Positions 27,678-35,866 of a DNA stretch of 35,982 nt are shown here, piece after piece. The notes below the pieces were generated by a model. That model ran no database searches. It saw only the letters and a program-made list of their open reading frames with translations, and was not told the DNA's origin. The position numbers and the translations under genes were made by a program. Every line of letters begins with the position of its first letter. Within the stretch, counting starts at the first letter, position 1. This DNA is from a bacterium (lineage in GTDB: Bacteria; Patescibacteriota; Minisyncoccia; Phycocordibacterales; UBA9973), in contig JAKALJ010000002.1 of assembly GCA_021813175.1 (NCBI GenBank), forward strand, positions 1-35,982, given 5' to 3'.

Positions 27678-28871
27678 CTATCCTAAAATTTTAGTGACCA
27701 CTCCGGCTCCCACCGTCTTGCCACCTTCACGAATAGCGAAACGTTGCTGCTCTTCCAGAGCCACTGGGGTTACCAGTTTTACGGTAAAAGTCACAGTGTC
27801 TCCGGGCATTACCATTTCGGTGCCTTGAGCAAGGGTAACCTCGCCAGTCACATCCGTAGTACGAATATAGAATTGTGGCTTATAACCGTTAAAGAATGGG
27901 GTATGTCGTCCGCCTTCCTCTTTTTTCAGTATGTACACCTCCGCCGTAAAGTTATCATGCGGGGTAACGGTACCAGGCTTGGCCAGAACCTGCCCGCGGC
28001 TTACATCTTCTTTTTTTAAACCCCGCAAGAGCACGCCGGCGTTATCTCCGGCCATGCCTTCCTGCAAGCTCTTATTGAACATTTCAATGCCAGTAATAGT
28101 GGCTTTCTGGGTGGGTTTAATGCCGACAATTTCCACTTCCTCGCCTACTTTTACTATTCCTCTTTCAATTTTTCCGGTAACTACCGTGCCGCGTCCTTCA
28201 ATGGAGAAAATATCTTCTACCGGCATCAGGAACGGTTTCTGAGTGTCTCGTTCCGGCACCGGAATGTATGTATCCAGCGCGTTCACCAGTTCAAGCACTT
28301 TCTTTGCCCATGGGTCGTTCACATCCTTGGATTCCAGAGCTTTCAGGGCCGAACCGCGAATGACTGGAGCGCCCGCCCCGTCAAATCCTTGCTTGGTCAG
28401 AAGTTCGCGGATTTCTTCTTCCACCATGTCCAGCATATCCTTATCGTCCACCATATCGCACTTGTTCATGAAAACAATAATCTTTGGCACGCCTACTTGC
28501 CGAGCTAAAAGCACATGCTCCCGAGTCTGAGGCATGGCGCCGTCCGTGGCGGCCACCACCAGGATGGCGCCGTCCATCTGCGCGGCGCCGGTAATCATGT
28601 TCTTGATATAGTCCGCGTGTCCCGGAGCATCGATGTGCGCGTAATGCCGAGCATCGGTGGAATACTCGTTGTGGGAAATGTTAATGGTGATTCCGCGAGC
28701 TTTTTCTTCCGGAGCGTTGTCTATTTGGTCCACTCCGCGCAAGCGGACCTGCTTGCCGGCCATATTGAGCACGTGCAAAATAGCCGCGGTCAAGGTGGTT
28801 TTGCCGTGGTCCACGTGCCCGATGGTGCCCACATTGATGTGAGGTTTATCTCTCTTAAATTCTTCTGCCAT
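27678..28871 (-). CDS. tuf: elongation factor Tu
   Basis: 397 aa from ATG 28871. P-loop GTIGHVDHGKTTLT, switch II HIDAPGHADYIKNM (Ala in place of the common Cys of DCPGH), NKCDMVDD, and SALKALE for guanine binding. Domains 2 and 3 follow with GRGTVVTGKIERG and PFFNGYKPQFYIRTTDVTGEV. It delivers aminoacyl-tRNA to the ribosome. Directly before the ATG is a palindromic hairpin TCCGCCAGCTGGCGGA (28878-28893). The 130-nt region upstream (28872-29001) has several AT-rich -10-like hexamers on minus but no convincing -35. Confidence 0.98.
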   Translation of the reverse strand: MAEEFKRDKPHINVGTIGHVDHGKTTLTAAILHVLNMAGKQVRLRGVDQIDNAPEEKARGITINISHNEYSTDARHYAHIDAPGHADYIKNMITGAAQMDGAILVVAATDGAMPQTREHVLLARQVGVPKIIVFMNKCDMVDDKDMLDMVEEEIRELLTKQGFDGAGAPVIRGSALKALESKDVNDPWAKKVLELVNALDTYIPVPERDTQKPFLMPVEDIFSIEGRGTVVTGKIERGIVKVGEEVEIVGIKPTQKATITGIEMFNKSLQEGMAGDNAGVLLRGLKKEDVSRGQVLAKPGTVTPHDNFTAEVYILKKEEGGRHTPFFNGYKPQFYIRTTDVTGEVTLAQGTEMVMPGDTVTFTVKLVTPVALEEQQRFAIREGGKTVGAGVVTKILG

Positions 28872-28877
28872 GTTGTT

Positions 28878-28893
28878 TCCGCCAGCTGGCGGA
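28878..28893 (-). promoter_or_regulatory. palindromic hairpin in the tuf leader
   Basis: TCCGCCAGCTGGCGGA, perfect 16-bp palindrome ending 6 nt before the tuf ATG. Its 3' half (GGCGGA) is the only candidate ribosome-binding sequence and would be paired in the stem. The same 16-mer occurs at 4331-4346 inside the tmRNA. Confidence 0.5.
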
Positions 28894-29001
28894 TAAATAT
28901 TACTTATAAATTGGTTATAATTGACCGCTTTTTTACAAAAAAGCAACAAAAAAACCGCGAAAGTGCAGTTATGGATTATGTTAGCAGATTGGGAAATAAA
29001 G

Positions 29002-29313
29002 TCAAATCGCCAGAGAAGATTCGTGCAATATTGCCCTTGCCAATCTCTCTTCTTCGGCTTCTTTTTCTTCTGCGCTGAAATGTCTGGTGACGAAGATGAG
29101 ATTTTGGAATTTTTCAAACGTCCCAAGCAAATCTCTGTCTCGCAGGATTTCCATTACTTCTTCTTTGCTTTTTTGAGAATAATCAAATTCACCGAGCTCT
29201 ACATTATTTGATAGGGAGATGAATTTCGTCACCCTCGCGAGCAGGTTCTTTTCTTGAGTGGAAAGAGAGCGGAAGACTTCACCGCGCTTATCCGAACCCC
29301 TATTTTCAAGCAT
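29002..29313 (-). CDS. uncharacterised 103-aa protein between fusA and tuf
   Basis: 103 aa, acidic and mostly helical by composition; no cysteine, signal peptide or membrane helix. Segments such as STQEKNLLARVTKFISLSNN and KSKEEVMEILRDRDLLGTFEKFQ look like amphipathic helices; the C-terminus is Glu/Arg-rich (EEKEAEEERLARAI). I do not recognise the family. It is 18 nt after the fusA stop yet has its own extended -10 (TGATAGAAT, 29320-29328) ending exactly 6 nt before the ATG, the same nonamer as smpB. Location between two elongation factors hints at a translation-linked role, but nothing in the sequence proves it. Confidence 0.7.
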   Translation of the reverse strand: MLENRGSDKRGEVFRSLSTQEKNLLARVTKFISLSNNVELGEFDYSQKSKEEVMEILRDRDLLGTFEKFQNLIFVTRHFSAEEKEAEEERLARAILHESSLAI

Positions 29314-29319
29314 GTATAT

Positions 29320-29328
29320 ATTCTATCA
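29320..29328 (-). promoter_or_regulatory. extended -10 promoter of the 103-aa gene (leaderless geometry)
   Basis: Minus strand TGATAGAAT, 6 nt (ATATAC), ATG 29313. It begins at the 3' end of fusA. Confidence 0.65.
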
Positions 29329-29331
29329 TTC

Positions 29332-31479
29332 TTATTTTCTGGCCGCAATGACAGTCTCGGCTACGTTCTGGGGAACGATGTCATAACGCAGGAATTCCAT
29401 GGTAAAGCTCGCTCGGCCTTCGGTCATGGAGCGCAGAGAGGTCATGTAGCCGAACATCTCGGAAAGGGGCACTACTGCTTTTATAACTTTATTCATCCCG
29501 CGGTCTTCCATCCCCTCAATCAGTCCGCGTTTGGAAGAAAGATTGCCGGTCACATCGCCCATGAATTTTTCCGGGGTAACCACTTCCACCCTCATCATGG
29601 GTTCCAAGATAACCGGCTTTGCTTTTCTACAGGCATCCTGCACCGCCATAGAAGCGGCGATTTTGAAAGCCATTTCGTTGGAATCCACTTCATGATAGGA
29701 ACCATCCCAAAGATCCACGGACACGTTTACCAGTTTGAAGCCAGCCAAAACCCCGCGGTCCAATCCTTCTCGGAAACCCTTCTCACAGGCCGGAATATAT
29801 TCCTGCGGAATCACTCCTCCTTTGATGTTGTTCACAAATTCAAACCCTTCCAAACGTTTGGTGTTTTTCGGCAAATCTTCCAGCTCTTCTTTAGTCAGAG
29901 CTTTCATGGGCGACACCCGAATTTTTACGTGACCGTAATTTCCCCGGCCCCCGGACTGCTTGATATATTTCCCTTCTGCTTCAGATTTATCGGTAATAGT
30001 CTCGCGGTAAGCAACTTGCGGCTTGCCTACGTTTGCTTCCACGGAAAATTCGCGTTTCATTCGATCCACGATGATTTCCAGATGCAATTCGCCCATGCCG
30101 GAGATGATGGTTTCGCCGGCTTCGTTATCGCTCGAAACCTTAAAAGTCGGGTCCTCTTGGGCCAGACGATTCAAAGCCAGGCCCATCTTTTCCTGGTCGG
30201 CTTTAGTTTTCGGTTCTATGCGCATGGAAATGACGGGCTCGGGAAAGACAATGCGGTCAAGTTCTATGGGATGTTCTTCATCGCATAAAGTGTCTGATGT
30301 GATAGTGTCCTTCAGTCCCACCGCGGCGGCAATTTCTCCGGCATATACTTTTTTTACCTCCTCGCGGTCATTGGCATGCATCCGCACGATACGTCCGATT
30401 CGTTCCTTGTTCCGAGTGCGCGGATTGTACACATACGAACCGGCAGAGAGAGTGCCGGAATACACCCGGAAGAAAATAAGCTGGCCCACGAATGGATCGG
30501 CGGCCACCTTGAAAGCCAGAGCGGAAAACGGTTCGGTATCCGAAGCGTGCCGCGTCGCCTGTTCGTCCGTATTCGGGTCTATACCCGCCACCGGCGGAAT
30601 GTCCAAAGGGCTCGGCAGATAATCCACCACCGCGTCCAGCACCAGTTGCACTCCTTTGTTCTTCAAAGCGGAGCCGGCGAACACCGGGAAAATTTGATTG
30701 GCGATGACACCCTTGCGCAAGAGTTTTTTCAGAGTCGGCAATTCCGGGGTCATTCCTTCCAGATATTCGTTCATGGTTGTGTCGTCCTGTTCCACGATTT
30801 TTTCTATAAGCTCGTTCCGATATCTTTCCGCTTCGGCTTTGAATTCGGCCGGAATTTCTGCCTCGCGCACTATACTGCCCATTTCGCCCTCGAAGTAATA
30901 TGCTTTCATAGTGAGCAGGTCTATCACTCCTTCGTGTTTTTCTTCCAAGCCGATCGGAATCTGCGCGCGCACCGCTTTTTTGGTCAGCCGGTCCAAAATG
31001 GTGGCGTAAGAATGCTCAAAGGAAGCGCCGGTGCGGTCCAGTTTGTTAATGAAGCAGATGCGGGGCACTTTGGCCTCGTCCGCGTAGCGCCAGTTGGTTT
31101 CGGATTGGGGTTCCACTCCGGCCACGCCGTCAAACACCACCACCGCGCCATCCAAGACCCGCAAAGACCTCTTCACTTCAACGGTGAAATCTATGTGTCC
31201 GGGGGTATCTATGATATTAAAACGATGTTTCTTGGAAACATCCCCGCCCGCGTAAGTAGGCACCCAGAAGCAAGTAACCGCGGCGGAAGTGATGGTGATG
31301 CCTCGCTCTCTTTCCTGCTCCATCCAGTCGGTGACCGTGTCTCCTTCATGCACTTCTCCGATTTTGTGGGAGACGCCCGTATAGAAAAGCACCCGTTCGG
31401 TAGTGGTGGTTTTGCCCGCATCAATATGCGCGATGATGCCAATATTCCTTACTTTTTCCAAAGGATAATCTCGTTCCAT
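29332..31479 (-). CDS. fusA: elongation factor G
   Basis: 715 aa, normal length. G domain: NIGIIAHIDAGKTTTTERVLFYTG, then GITITSAAVTCFW, IIDTPGHIDFTVEVKRSLRVLDGAVVVFDGVAGVEPQSE, FINKLDR. Domain IV contains GGRGNYGHVKI and domain V ends in MEFLRYDIVPQNVAE. It catalyses translocation and, with a recycling factor, ribosome recycling. It lies 12 nt after rpsG, in classical str-operon order rpsL-rpsG-fusA-(103-aa)-tuf. Confidence 0.98.
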   Translation of the reverse strand: MERDYPLEKVRNIGIIAHIDAGKTTTTERVLFYTGVSHKIGEVHEGDTVTDWMEQERERGITITSAAVTCFWVPTYAGGDVSKKHRFNIIDTPGHIDFTVEVKRSLRVLDGAVVVFDGVAGVEPQSETNWRYADEAKVPRICFINKLDRTGASFEHSYATILDRLTKKAVRAQIPIGLEEKHEGVIDLLTMKAYYFEGEMGSIVREAEIPAEFKAEAERYRNELIEKIVEQDDTTMNEYLEGMTPELPTLKKLLRKGVIANQIFPVFAGSALKNKGVQLVLDAVVDYLPSPLDIPPVAGIDPNTDEQATRHASDTEPFSALAFKVAADPFVGQLIFFRVYSGTLSAGSYVYNPRTRNKERIGRIVRMHANDREEVKKVYAGEIAAAVGLKDTITSDTLCDEEHPIELDRIVFPEPVISMRIEPKTKADQEKMGLALNRLAQEDPTFKVSSDNEAGETIISGMGELHLEIIVDRMKREFSVEANVGKPQVAYRETITDKSEAEGKYIKQSGGRGNYGHVKIRVSPMKALTKEELEDLPKNTKRLEGFEFVNNIKGGVIPQEYIPACEKGFREGLDRGVLAGFKLVNVSVDLWDGSYHEVDSNEMAFKIAASMAVQDACRKAKPVILEPMMRVEVVTPEKFMGDVTGNLSSKRGLIEGMEDRGMNKVIKAVVPLSEMFGYMTSLRSMTEGRASFTMEFLRYDIVPQNVAETVIAARK

Positions 31480-31491
31480 ATTGCCTGAATT

Positions 31492-31962
31492 TTACCAGCC
31501 AAAGTGGGCAAAGGCCTTGTTCGCTTCGGCCATTCTGTGCGTATCTTCTTTCTTTTTTACAGCTGCTCCCTCGTTTTTGCTGGCGGCGATAAGCTCGTCC
31601 GCAAGCTTTTCCCGCATAGGCTTGCCCTTTCCTCCCCGGGCCGCGTCTCGGATCCAGCGCATAGCCAGAGCGAGTTTTCTCTCCGGGCGCACTTCCCGAG
31701 GCACCTGGTAGTTTGCTCCGCCGATGCGCTTGGAACGCACTTCGGTAACGGGCCCGGCATTCCTGATGGCCAGATCAAAAATTTCGAGCGGATTTTGGTT
31801 ACCGGTTTTCTTTTTGATAAGCTCAAAAGCGCCATACACCGCTTTGCGGGCGGTTTCTTTTTTCCCGGACCACATAATGTAATTTATGAATTTTCCCAGC
31901 CTCTCCGAGTTGTATACTAGGTCCGGAGCCGTTTTTATTTTGCTTTTTATTTTTCGCCGCAT
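31492..31962 (-). CDS. rpsG: 30S ribosomal protein uS7
   Basis: 156 aa, normal length. LGKFINYIMWSGKKETARKAVYGAFELIKKKT, IRNAGPVTEVRSKRIGGANYQVPREVRPERKLALAMRWIRDAARG and the C-terminal AEANKAFAHFGW. uS7 nucleates the 30S head and in E. coli represses the str operon. It is 27 nt after rpsL; the gap is AT-rich without a clear Shine-Dalgarno. Confidence 0.97.
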   Translation of the reverse strand: MRRKIKSKIKTAPDLVYNSERLGKFINYIMWSGKKETARKAVYGAFELIKKKTGNQNPLEIFDLAIRNAGPVTEVRSKRIGGANYQVPREVRPERKLALAMRWIRDAARGGKGKPMREKLADELIAASKNEGAAVKKKEDTHRMAEANKAFAHFGW

Positions 31963-31989
31963 GAATGACTATATATTATTTGTGAAAAA

Positions 31990-32406
31990 TTATTTCCCTC
32001 TAGGTTTCTTATTGCCGTATAGCGAACGTCCTTGCCGGCGTTTTTCCACCCCTTGGGTATCCAAGACGCCGCGCACAATATGATATCGCACCCCGATCAG
32101 GTCTTTTACCCGTCCGCCGCGGAGCTGCACCACAGAGTGTTCCTGCAAGTTGTGCCCTTCGCCCGGGATATAGGCGGTTACTTCCATGCCGTTGGTTAGG
32201 CGCACTCGGGCAATTTTACGCAGAGCAGAGTTTGGTTTTTTGGGAGTGGTAGTAGTCACCTTGGTGCATACTCCGCGCTTAAAGGGAGACGGATAGAAAA
32301 CTGGCCGGTTTTTCAGGAAATTGAAACCGCGCTCCAGGGCCACGGTCTTGGGTTTCCGATACACTTTCCTTCTTTTTTTCTTTACCAGCTGATTAATGGT
32401 CGGCAT
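31990..32406 (-). CDS. rpsL: 30S ribosomal protein uS12
   Basis: 138 aa. MPTINQLVKKKRRKVYRKPK, GVCTKVTTTTPKKPNSALRKIARVRLTNGMEVTAYIPGEGHNLQEHSVVQLRGGRVKDLIGVRYHIVRGVLD. The decoding-site lysine of KKPNSALRK is present (wild-type for streptomycin response). First gene of the str-S10-spc unit. It has promoter TTGCAT-17-TATATT and a leader hairpin with a T-rich tail just before the ATG. Confidence 0.97.
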   Translation of the reverse strand: MPTINQLVKKKRRKVYRKPKTVALERGFNFLKNRPVFYPSPFKRGVCTKVTTTTPKKPNSALRKIARVRLTNGMEVTAYIPGEGHNLQEHSVVQLRGGRVKDLIGVRYHIVRGVLDTQGVEKRRQGRSLYGNKKPRGK

Positions 32407-32418
32407 GAATTAAAATAA

Positions 32419-32436
32419 AAGAGTCTGGCGACTCTT
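32419..32436 (-). promoter_or_regulatory. leader hairpin of rpsL, possible attenuator
   Basis: AAGAGTC-GCCA-GACTCTT (7-bp stem) followed by TTATTTTAATTC and the ATG. The form of a short intrinsic terminator in the only leader of the 16-kb operon. Confidence 0.5.
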
Positions 32437-32442
32437 CCCAAG

Positions 32443-32471
32443 AATATACTATAACCACTGAAAAAATGCAA
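32443..32471 (-). promoter_or_regulatory. promoter of the str-S10 operon
   Basis: Minus strand TTGCAT (32466-32471), 17-nt spacer, TATATT (32443-32448). Start near 32436-32437, leader about 30 nt. Confidence 0.65.
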
Positions 32472-32498
32472 TGAGACAACGGCCAAGGGTTAAGTCTA

Positions 32499-33113
32499 TT
32501 ACACGAATGGCACAAATACAAAACCCGGGAACTCTTGTTTTTCAAAAATGCCCTCTGTTTTCTTTTTTTCCTTAAAAATACTCTCTTTTAACGGGTATAC
32601 CATGATTCCTCCTTCTTTCAGCTGTTTTTTCCATACTTCCGGCACTTCTCTCATCCTAGCGGCAGCTATTATTCTATCCAACGATCTATCGGGGATGCCA
32701 GGCACTCCTTCCTTGGCGCTCTCGCAGAAAAAAGAAATATTTTTCTCCAGTCTTGGATATTTTTTCAAATTATTTTTTCCGAAACTGCACAGCTCTTTAA
32801 CTATCTCAAAAGCAAACACTTTGCCTTCTTCTCCGACGATATGGGAGAGCAAAGCGCTCTGCCAACCTGAGCCGAATCCCGCATCTAAAACAATTTGTCC
32901 CTTTTTCACCTCCAGAAGCTCCAGCATAAAAACTACCGTATATGGCTGAGATATCGTCTGTCCGTGTCCTATAGGCAGGGGCACATCATCATAAGCAAAA
33001 ATTTTTTCTTCTTTTCTAACAAAATCCGCCCTGTCCACATTCCAAAGCGCGGAAGTAATAGAATCCGATTTAAGAACTCCTTTTGTCTTGAGCAATTTTA
33101 TAAGCTCATCCAT
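32499..33113 (-). CDS. protein-L-isoaspartate O-methyltransferase-like protein
   Basis: 204 aa, near the PCMT length. N-terminal VLKSDSITSALWNVDRADFVRKEEKIFAYDDVPLPIGHGQTISQPYTVVFMLELL is the family signature. The SAM motif I is VLDAGFGSGWQSALLSHIVG (AGFGSGW, matching GxGSG), then VFAFEIVKEL, and SLDRIIAAARMREVPEVWKKQLKEGGIMVYPL. PCMT repairs isoaspartyl residues in aged proteins. It follows the M50 protease gene by 16 nt and is probably co-transcribed. Confidence 0.87.
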   Translation of the reverse strand: MDELIKLLKTKGVLKSDSITSALWNVDRADFVRKEEKIFAYDDVPLPIGHGQTISQPYTVVFMLELLEVKKGQIVLDAGFGSGWQSALLSHIVGEEGKVFAFEIVKELCSFGKNNLKKYPRLEKNISFFCESAKEGVPGIPDRSLDRIIAAARMREVPEVWKKQLKEGGIMVYPLKESIFKEKKKTEGIFEKQEFPGFVFVPFV

Positions 33114-33129
33114 AATGGCTTCCCGCGGT

Positions 33130-33750
33130 TTATAAAGCGATGCCGGTAATCAAAGTGTACAGATACGCCATGGCGGGAAAGATCCAGTTGGAAAGGAAAA
33201 AGATGAAGAGAAGCAAAATCAAGAGCGAGTACCTTTCCAGAAAAATTATGACCGGGTAAGCAGACTCGGGCAGAAGAGAAAAAAGAATCCTGGAGCCGTC
33301 CAAAGGGGGAATGGGAATAAGATTAAAAATCCCCAAACCCAAATTGATGAGCACGATGGAAGAGATAATGAAGGCGGCTTGCGGAAACACTCCTTTCATA
33401 AGCAAAAACCGCAGGAGCAATCCGAAAAATACGGCAATAAAAAAATTAGCCAGCACTCCGGCAATGGCCACGGAAAACGTTCCCCACTTTCGATTGGAAA
33501 GGTTGGCGGGAGTATACGGTACGGGCTTGGCCCAGCCGAACAAAACCGGCGATTGGGCCAGGACAAGGAGCAGGGGCAGAATTATGGAGCCGAACATATC
33601 CAAATGTCGGAGCGGATTTAAGGTCAGGCGACCGGCCCGGCGGGCGGTATTATCTCCGAAAAATTCTGCCGCATATCCATGCGAAATTTCATGGATTACC
33701 ACGGACATAATAAGGATGGCTATGAAAAAAAATGTGTTGGCGAACTGCAT
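33130..33750 (-). CDS. site-2-type zinc metalloprotease (M50 family)
   Basis: 206 aa, about five membrane helices. The zinc site HEISH is at residues 20-24 in the first helix, and NLIPIPPLDGSRIL (about 140) supplies the third ligand Asp. The middle contains AKPVPYTPANLSNRKWGTFSVAIAGVLANFFIAVFFGLLL. This compact, PDZ-free form occurs widely in bacteria and cuts membrane-embedded substrates; substrate unknown. Divergent from rpmB with 83 bp between start codons. Confidence 0.9.
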   Translation of the reverse strand: MQFANTFFFIAILIMSVVIHEISHGYAAEFFGDNTARRAGRLTLNPLRHLDMFGSIILPLLLVLAQSPVLFGWAKPVPYTPANLSNRKWGTFSVAIAGVLANFFIAVFFGLLLRFLLMKGVFPQAAFIISSIVLINLGLGIFNLIPIPPLDGSRILFSLLPESAYPVIIFLERYSLLILLLFIFFLSNWIFPAMAYLYTLITGIAL

Positions 33751-33794
33751 AAAATTTTGAAATGGGCGGAAAAACTTTAAAAATAAGGCCTGCG

Positions 33795-33823
33795 TTGCAT
33801 TTCCCGTTCCTTCATGATAGCAT
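33795..33823 (+). promoter_or_regulatory. promoter of rpmB
   Basis: TTGCAT (33795-33800), 17-nt spacer, TAGCAT (33818-33823); the rpmB ATG at 33834 is 10 nt downstream, so the leader is about 3 nt. Confidence 0.55.
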
Positions 33824-33833
33824 GGAAAGCGCT

Positions 33834-34079
33834 ATGGCGAAAACATGCGCGATAACCAAGAAAGGGTCTCTGGTGGGCGGCGGATATTCCAACCGCACCC
33901 GCGCCACCAAATTCAATCCGACCGGCAAGGCCCGAAAGTATTTGAATCTGCAAAAAAAGAAAATTTTTGTGCCGGAATTAAAGAAATCAGTGATTCTAAC
34001 AATATCCACCCGCGGCCTCCGCACCATCAAGAAGAAAGGAGCCTACGCTACCCTGCGCAAAGCGGGAGTGCTTAGATAG
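33834..34079 (+). CDS. rpmB: 50S ribosomal protein bL28
   Basis: 81 aa from ATG 33834: MAKTCAITKKGSLVGGGYSN is the typical start. ATG 33822 overlaps the -10 hexamer and longer forms would run into the promoter. NPTGKARKYLNLQKKKIFVPELKKSVILTISTRGLRTIKKKG is the expected core. A monocistronic gene closed by a long hairpin at 34091-34130. Confidence 0.93.
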   Translation: MAKTCAITKKGSLVGGGYSNRTRATKFNPTGKARKYLNLQKKKIFVPELKKSVILTISTRGLRTIKKKGAYATLRKAGVLR

Positions 34080-34090
34080 TCTCTCTTGCG

Positions 34091-34130
34091 GCAAGAAACC
34101 TTGCTTCCCCTTGGAAGCAAGGTTTCTTGC
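34091..34130 (+). terminator. hairpin after rpmB
   Basis: Perfect 18-bp stem (34091-34108 with 34113-34130), loop CCTT, begins 11 nt after the rpmB stop. There is no U-tract; strength uncertain. The thyA -35 (TTGCGC) begins 4 nt later. Confidence 0.6.
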
Positions 34131-34133
34131 TGA

Positions 34134-34162
34134 TTGCGCGAAAGGATTCAGGCGGCTATAAT
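34134..34162 (+). promoter_or_regulatory. promoter of thyA
   Basis: TTGCGC (34134-34139), 17-nt spacer, perfect TATAAT (34157-34162), 8 nt before ATG 34171. Predicted leader 1-2 nt. Confidence 0.7.
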
Positions 34163-34170
34163 CATGGGAC

Positions 34171-35043
34171 ATGAAAGCCTATCTTGATATAGTCAAAACG
34201 GTTCTGGAAAGAGGAGAGCTCTCGGAGACCCGGACCGGAGAACGGGCCTATACCATGGCCGGAGCGATTTTTGAACATGAAATGTCTCTCGGATTTCCCC
34301 TGCTCACTACCAAAAAAATGCCTTTCCGGCTGATTGCCACCGAGCTGGAATTTTTTATCAACGGAATCACGGACAAGGAGTGGCTCCGAAGCCGGAACAA
34401 TCATATCTGGGACGAATGGGCCAAGCCGCAGAAAGCGCCTTACGGGCACGACGAAGCATCCAAGAAAAAAATGATTGAGGAGCGGGATTTGGGTCCGATC
34501 TATGGCTTCCAGTGGCGGCACTTCAACGCGCTTTATGAAAGCTATGACACCGACTACACCGACAAAGGTGTTGACCAACTGAAAAAAGTGGTAGAAACCT
34601 TGAAGAAAAATCCGCGCGACCGCCGGATGATCGTCTCCGCCTGGAATCCTGAGCAATTCGACGAGATGGCCCTGCCTCCCTGCCACTATTCTTTCCAGAT
34701 TACCACCATCGGCGATAAACTGAACCTGATGTGGAATCAGCGCTCGGTGGACACTATGCTCGGGCTTCCCTTTAATATCGCGAGCTATGCCCTGCTCCTG
34801 CATCTCCTAGCCAAAGAATCCGGATTCAAAGAAGGCAAGCTGGTGGGCTTTCTGGGCGATGTGCATATTTACGAAAACCATCTGGGCGGCGCGAAGGAAC
34901 AGCTCGCCCGCGATCCGAACAAATATTCTTTGCCGAAAATAGAAACAGAAAATTGGAAATCAATCTTTGAGTGGCACGCCGAAAATACGAAGCTCATCGG
35001 CTACGAAAGTTACCCCCGCATTCCGTTTGAAATTGCAGTGTAA
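34171..35043 (+). CDS. thyA: thymidylate synthase
   Basis: 290 aa. MKAYLDIVKTVLERGELSETRTGERAYTMAGAIFEHEMSLGFPLLTTKKM, ELEFFINGITDKEWL, GPIYGFQWRHF, DRRMIVSAWNPEQFDEMALPPCHYSFQ (catalytic Cys in PPCH), QRSVDTMLGLPFNIASYALLLHLLA and LVGFLGDVHIYENHL are all present. About 25 residues longer than E. coli ThyA because of inserts after LWRS-like HIWDEWAKPQKAPYG. It methylates dUMP to dTMP with methylenetetrahydrofolate. folA follows 4 nt downstream, which recycles the dihydrofolate it makes. Confidence 0.96.
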   Translation: MKAYLDIVKTVLERGELSETRTGERAYTMAGAIFEHEMSLGFPLLTTKKMPFRLIATELEFFINGITDKEWLRSRNNHIWDEWAKPQKAPYGHDEASKKKMIEERDLGPIYGFQWRHFNALYESYDTDYTDKGVDQLKKVVETLKKNPRDRRMIVSAWNPEQFDEMALPPCHYSFQITTIGDKLNLMWNQRSVDTMLGLPFNIASYALLLHLLAKESGFKEGKLVGFLGDVHIYENHLGGAKEQLARDPNKYSLPKIETENWKSIFEWHAENTKLIGYESYPRIPFEIAV

Positions 35044-35047
35044 ACAT

Positions 35048-35533
35048 ATGCTTTCCTTTATCGCGGCTATCGGGAAAAATAGGGAACTGGGAGTAAACAA
35101 CGGCTTGCCCTGGAGCTTGCCGGACGACCTCCAGTATTTTCGAGATACCACCCGCGGGCACAGCGTGATAATGGGACGGAAGACCTATCAGGCCATCGGG
35201 CATCTCCTGCCGGGCCGGAAGAATATAATTATCACCAGAGACATATCAAACAAAATAGAGGGTGCCGTCATGGTATCTTCGGTGGAGAAAGCGCTCAAGG
35301 AAGTGGAAGGTGAAGCCGAACCGTTCTTAATAGGCGGAGGAGAAATATTCAAGCTGGCTCTTCCCTACGCCGGCCGGATGTATATCACTGAGGTAAATGC
35401 GAGCGTCCCGGCTGACGCATATTTCCCGGAATTTGATCCAGCTGAATGGAAAACTGTGAAAGAAACGTTCCACCCAAAAGATGAGCGGCACGCTTACGAT
35501 TTCACCTTTAAAATATATGAGAGAAAATCTTAA
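35048..35533 (+). CDS. folA: dihydrofolate reductase
   Basis: 161 aa from ATG 35048, 4 nt after the thyA stop. MLSFIAAIGKNRELGVNNGLPWSLPDDLQYFRDTTRGHSVIMGRKTYQAIGHLLPGRKNIIITR contains the catalytic Asp in LPDDLQYF and the NADPH-binding GRKTY. IGGGEIFKLALPYAGRMYITEV follows. It regenerates tetrahydrofolate after ThyA. Its stop overlaps the stop of the opposing MazG-like gene within a TTAA palindrome. Confidence 0.95.
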   Translation: MLSFIAAIGKNRELGVNNGLPWSLPDDLQYFRDTTRGHSVIMGRKTYQAIGHLLPGRKNIIITRDISNKIEGAVMVSSVEKALKEVEGEAEPFLIGGGEIFKLALPYAGRMYITEVNASVPADAYFPEFDPAEWKTVKETFHPKDERHAYDFTFKIYERKS

Positions 35534-35859
35534 GGATCCTCCGGAGTTTTTATACGGATGAGAATATCCTTGCCCTCGGGCGTCTTTTTCCTCTCATATT
35601 TGCGATTCTTGTTTATCTCTATCTTTCGCACTACTTCTTTCTCCAAGTCATAGCCCAAAATTTCGCACATTCCGAGCAGAAAAATCATCACGTCCGCCAG
35701 CTCTTCCGCCACTCCAGGTAAACCCCGATTGTGTTTGGAAAATGCTTCCGAAAGCTCCTCGTGCGCCCGGCAAAATTCCAAAGCAAGGTCAGTGGTGTTA
35801 AAACCGTGTTTAATCTTGTTCTCCATCACTTCTTCCTGCAGTTTTTTTAGATCTGCCAT
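35530..35859 (-). CDS. MazG-like nucleotide pyrophosphohydrolase
   Basis: 109 aa from ATG 35859; a TTG at 35889 would overlap the upstream gene. All-alpha NTP-PPase pattern: FCRAHEELSEAFSKHNRGLPGVAEELADVMIFLLGMCEILGYDLEKEVVRKIEINKNRKY, i.e. ExxE...ExxD metal ligands. A basic tail (KYERKKTPEGKDILIRI) follows. Family members hydrolyse (d)NTPs to (d)NMPs, often cleaning aberrant nucleotides or supplying dCMP/dUMP. It is 7 nt after the end of the partial gene at 35867 and convergent with folA. Confidence 0.82.
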   Translation of the reverse strand: MADLKKLQEEVMENKIKHGFNTTDLALEFCRAHEELSEAFSKHNRGLPGVAEELADVMIFLLGMCEILGYDLEKEVVRKIEINKNRKYERKKTPEGKDILIRIKTPEDP

Positions 35860-35866
35860 CGCTTTA

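Noticed and set aside
29254..31488. Long plus-strand open frames (344 and 370 codons) opposite fusA
   Set aside because: They are antisense shadows of a strongly conserved elongation factor; composition is His/Phe-rich and no family features are visible.
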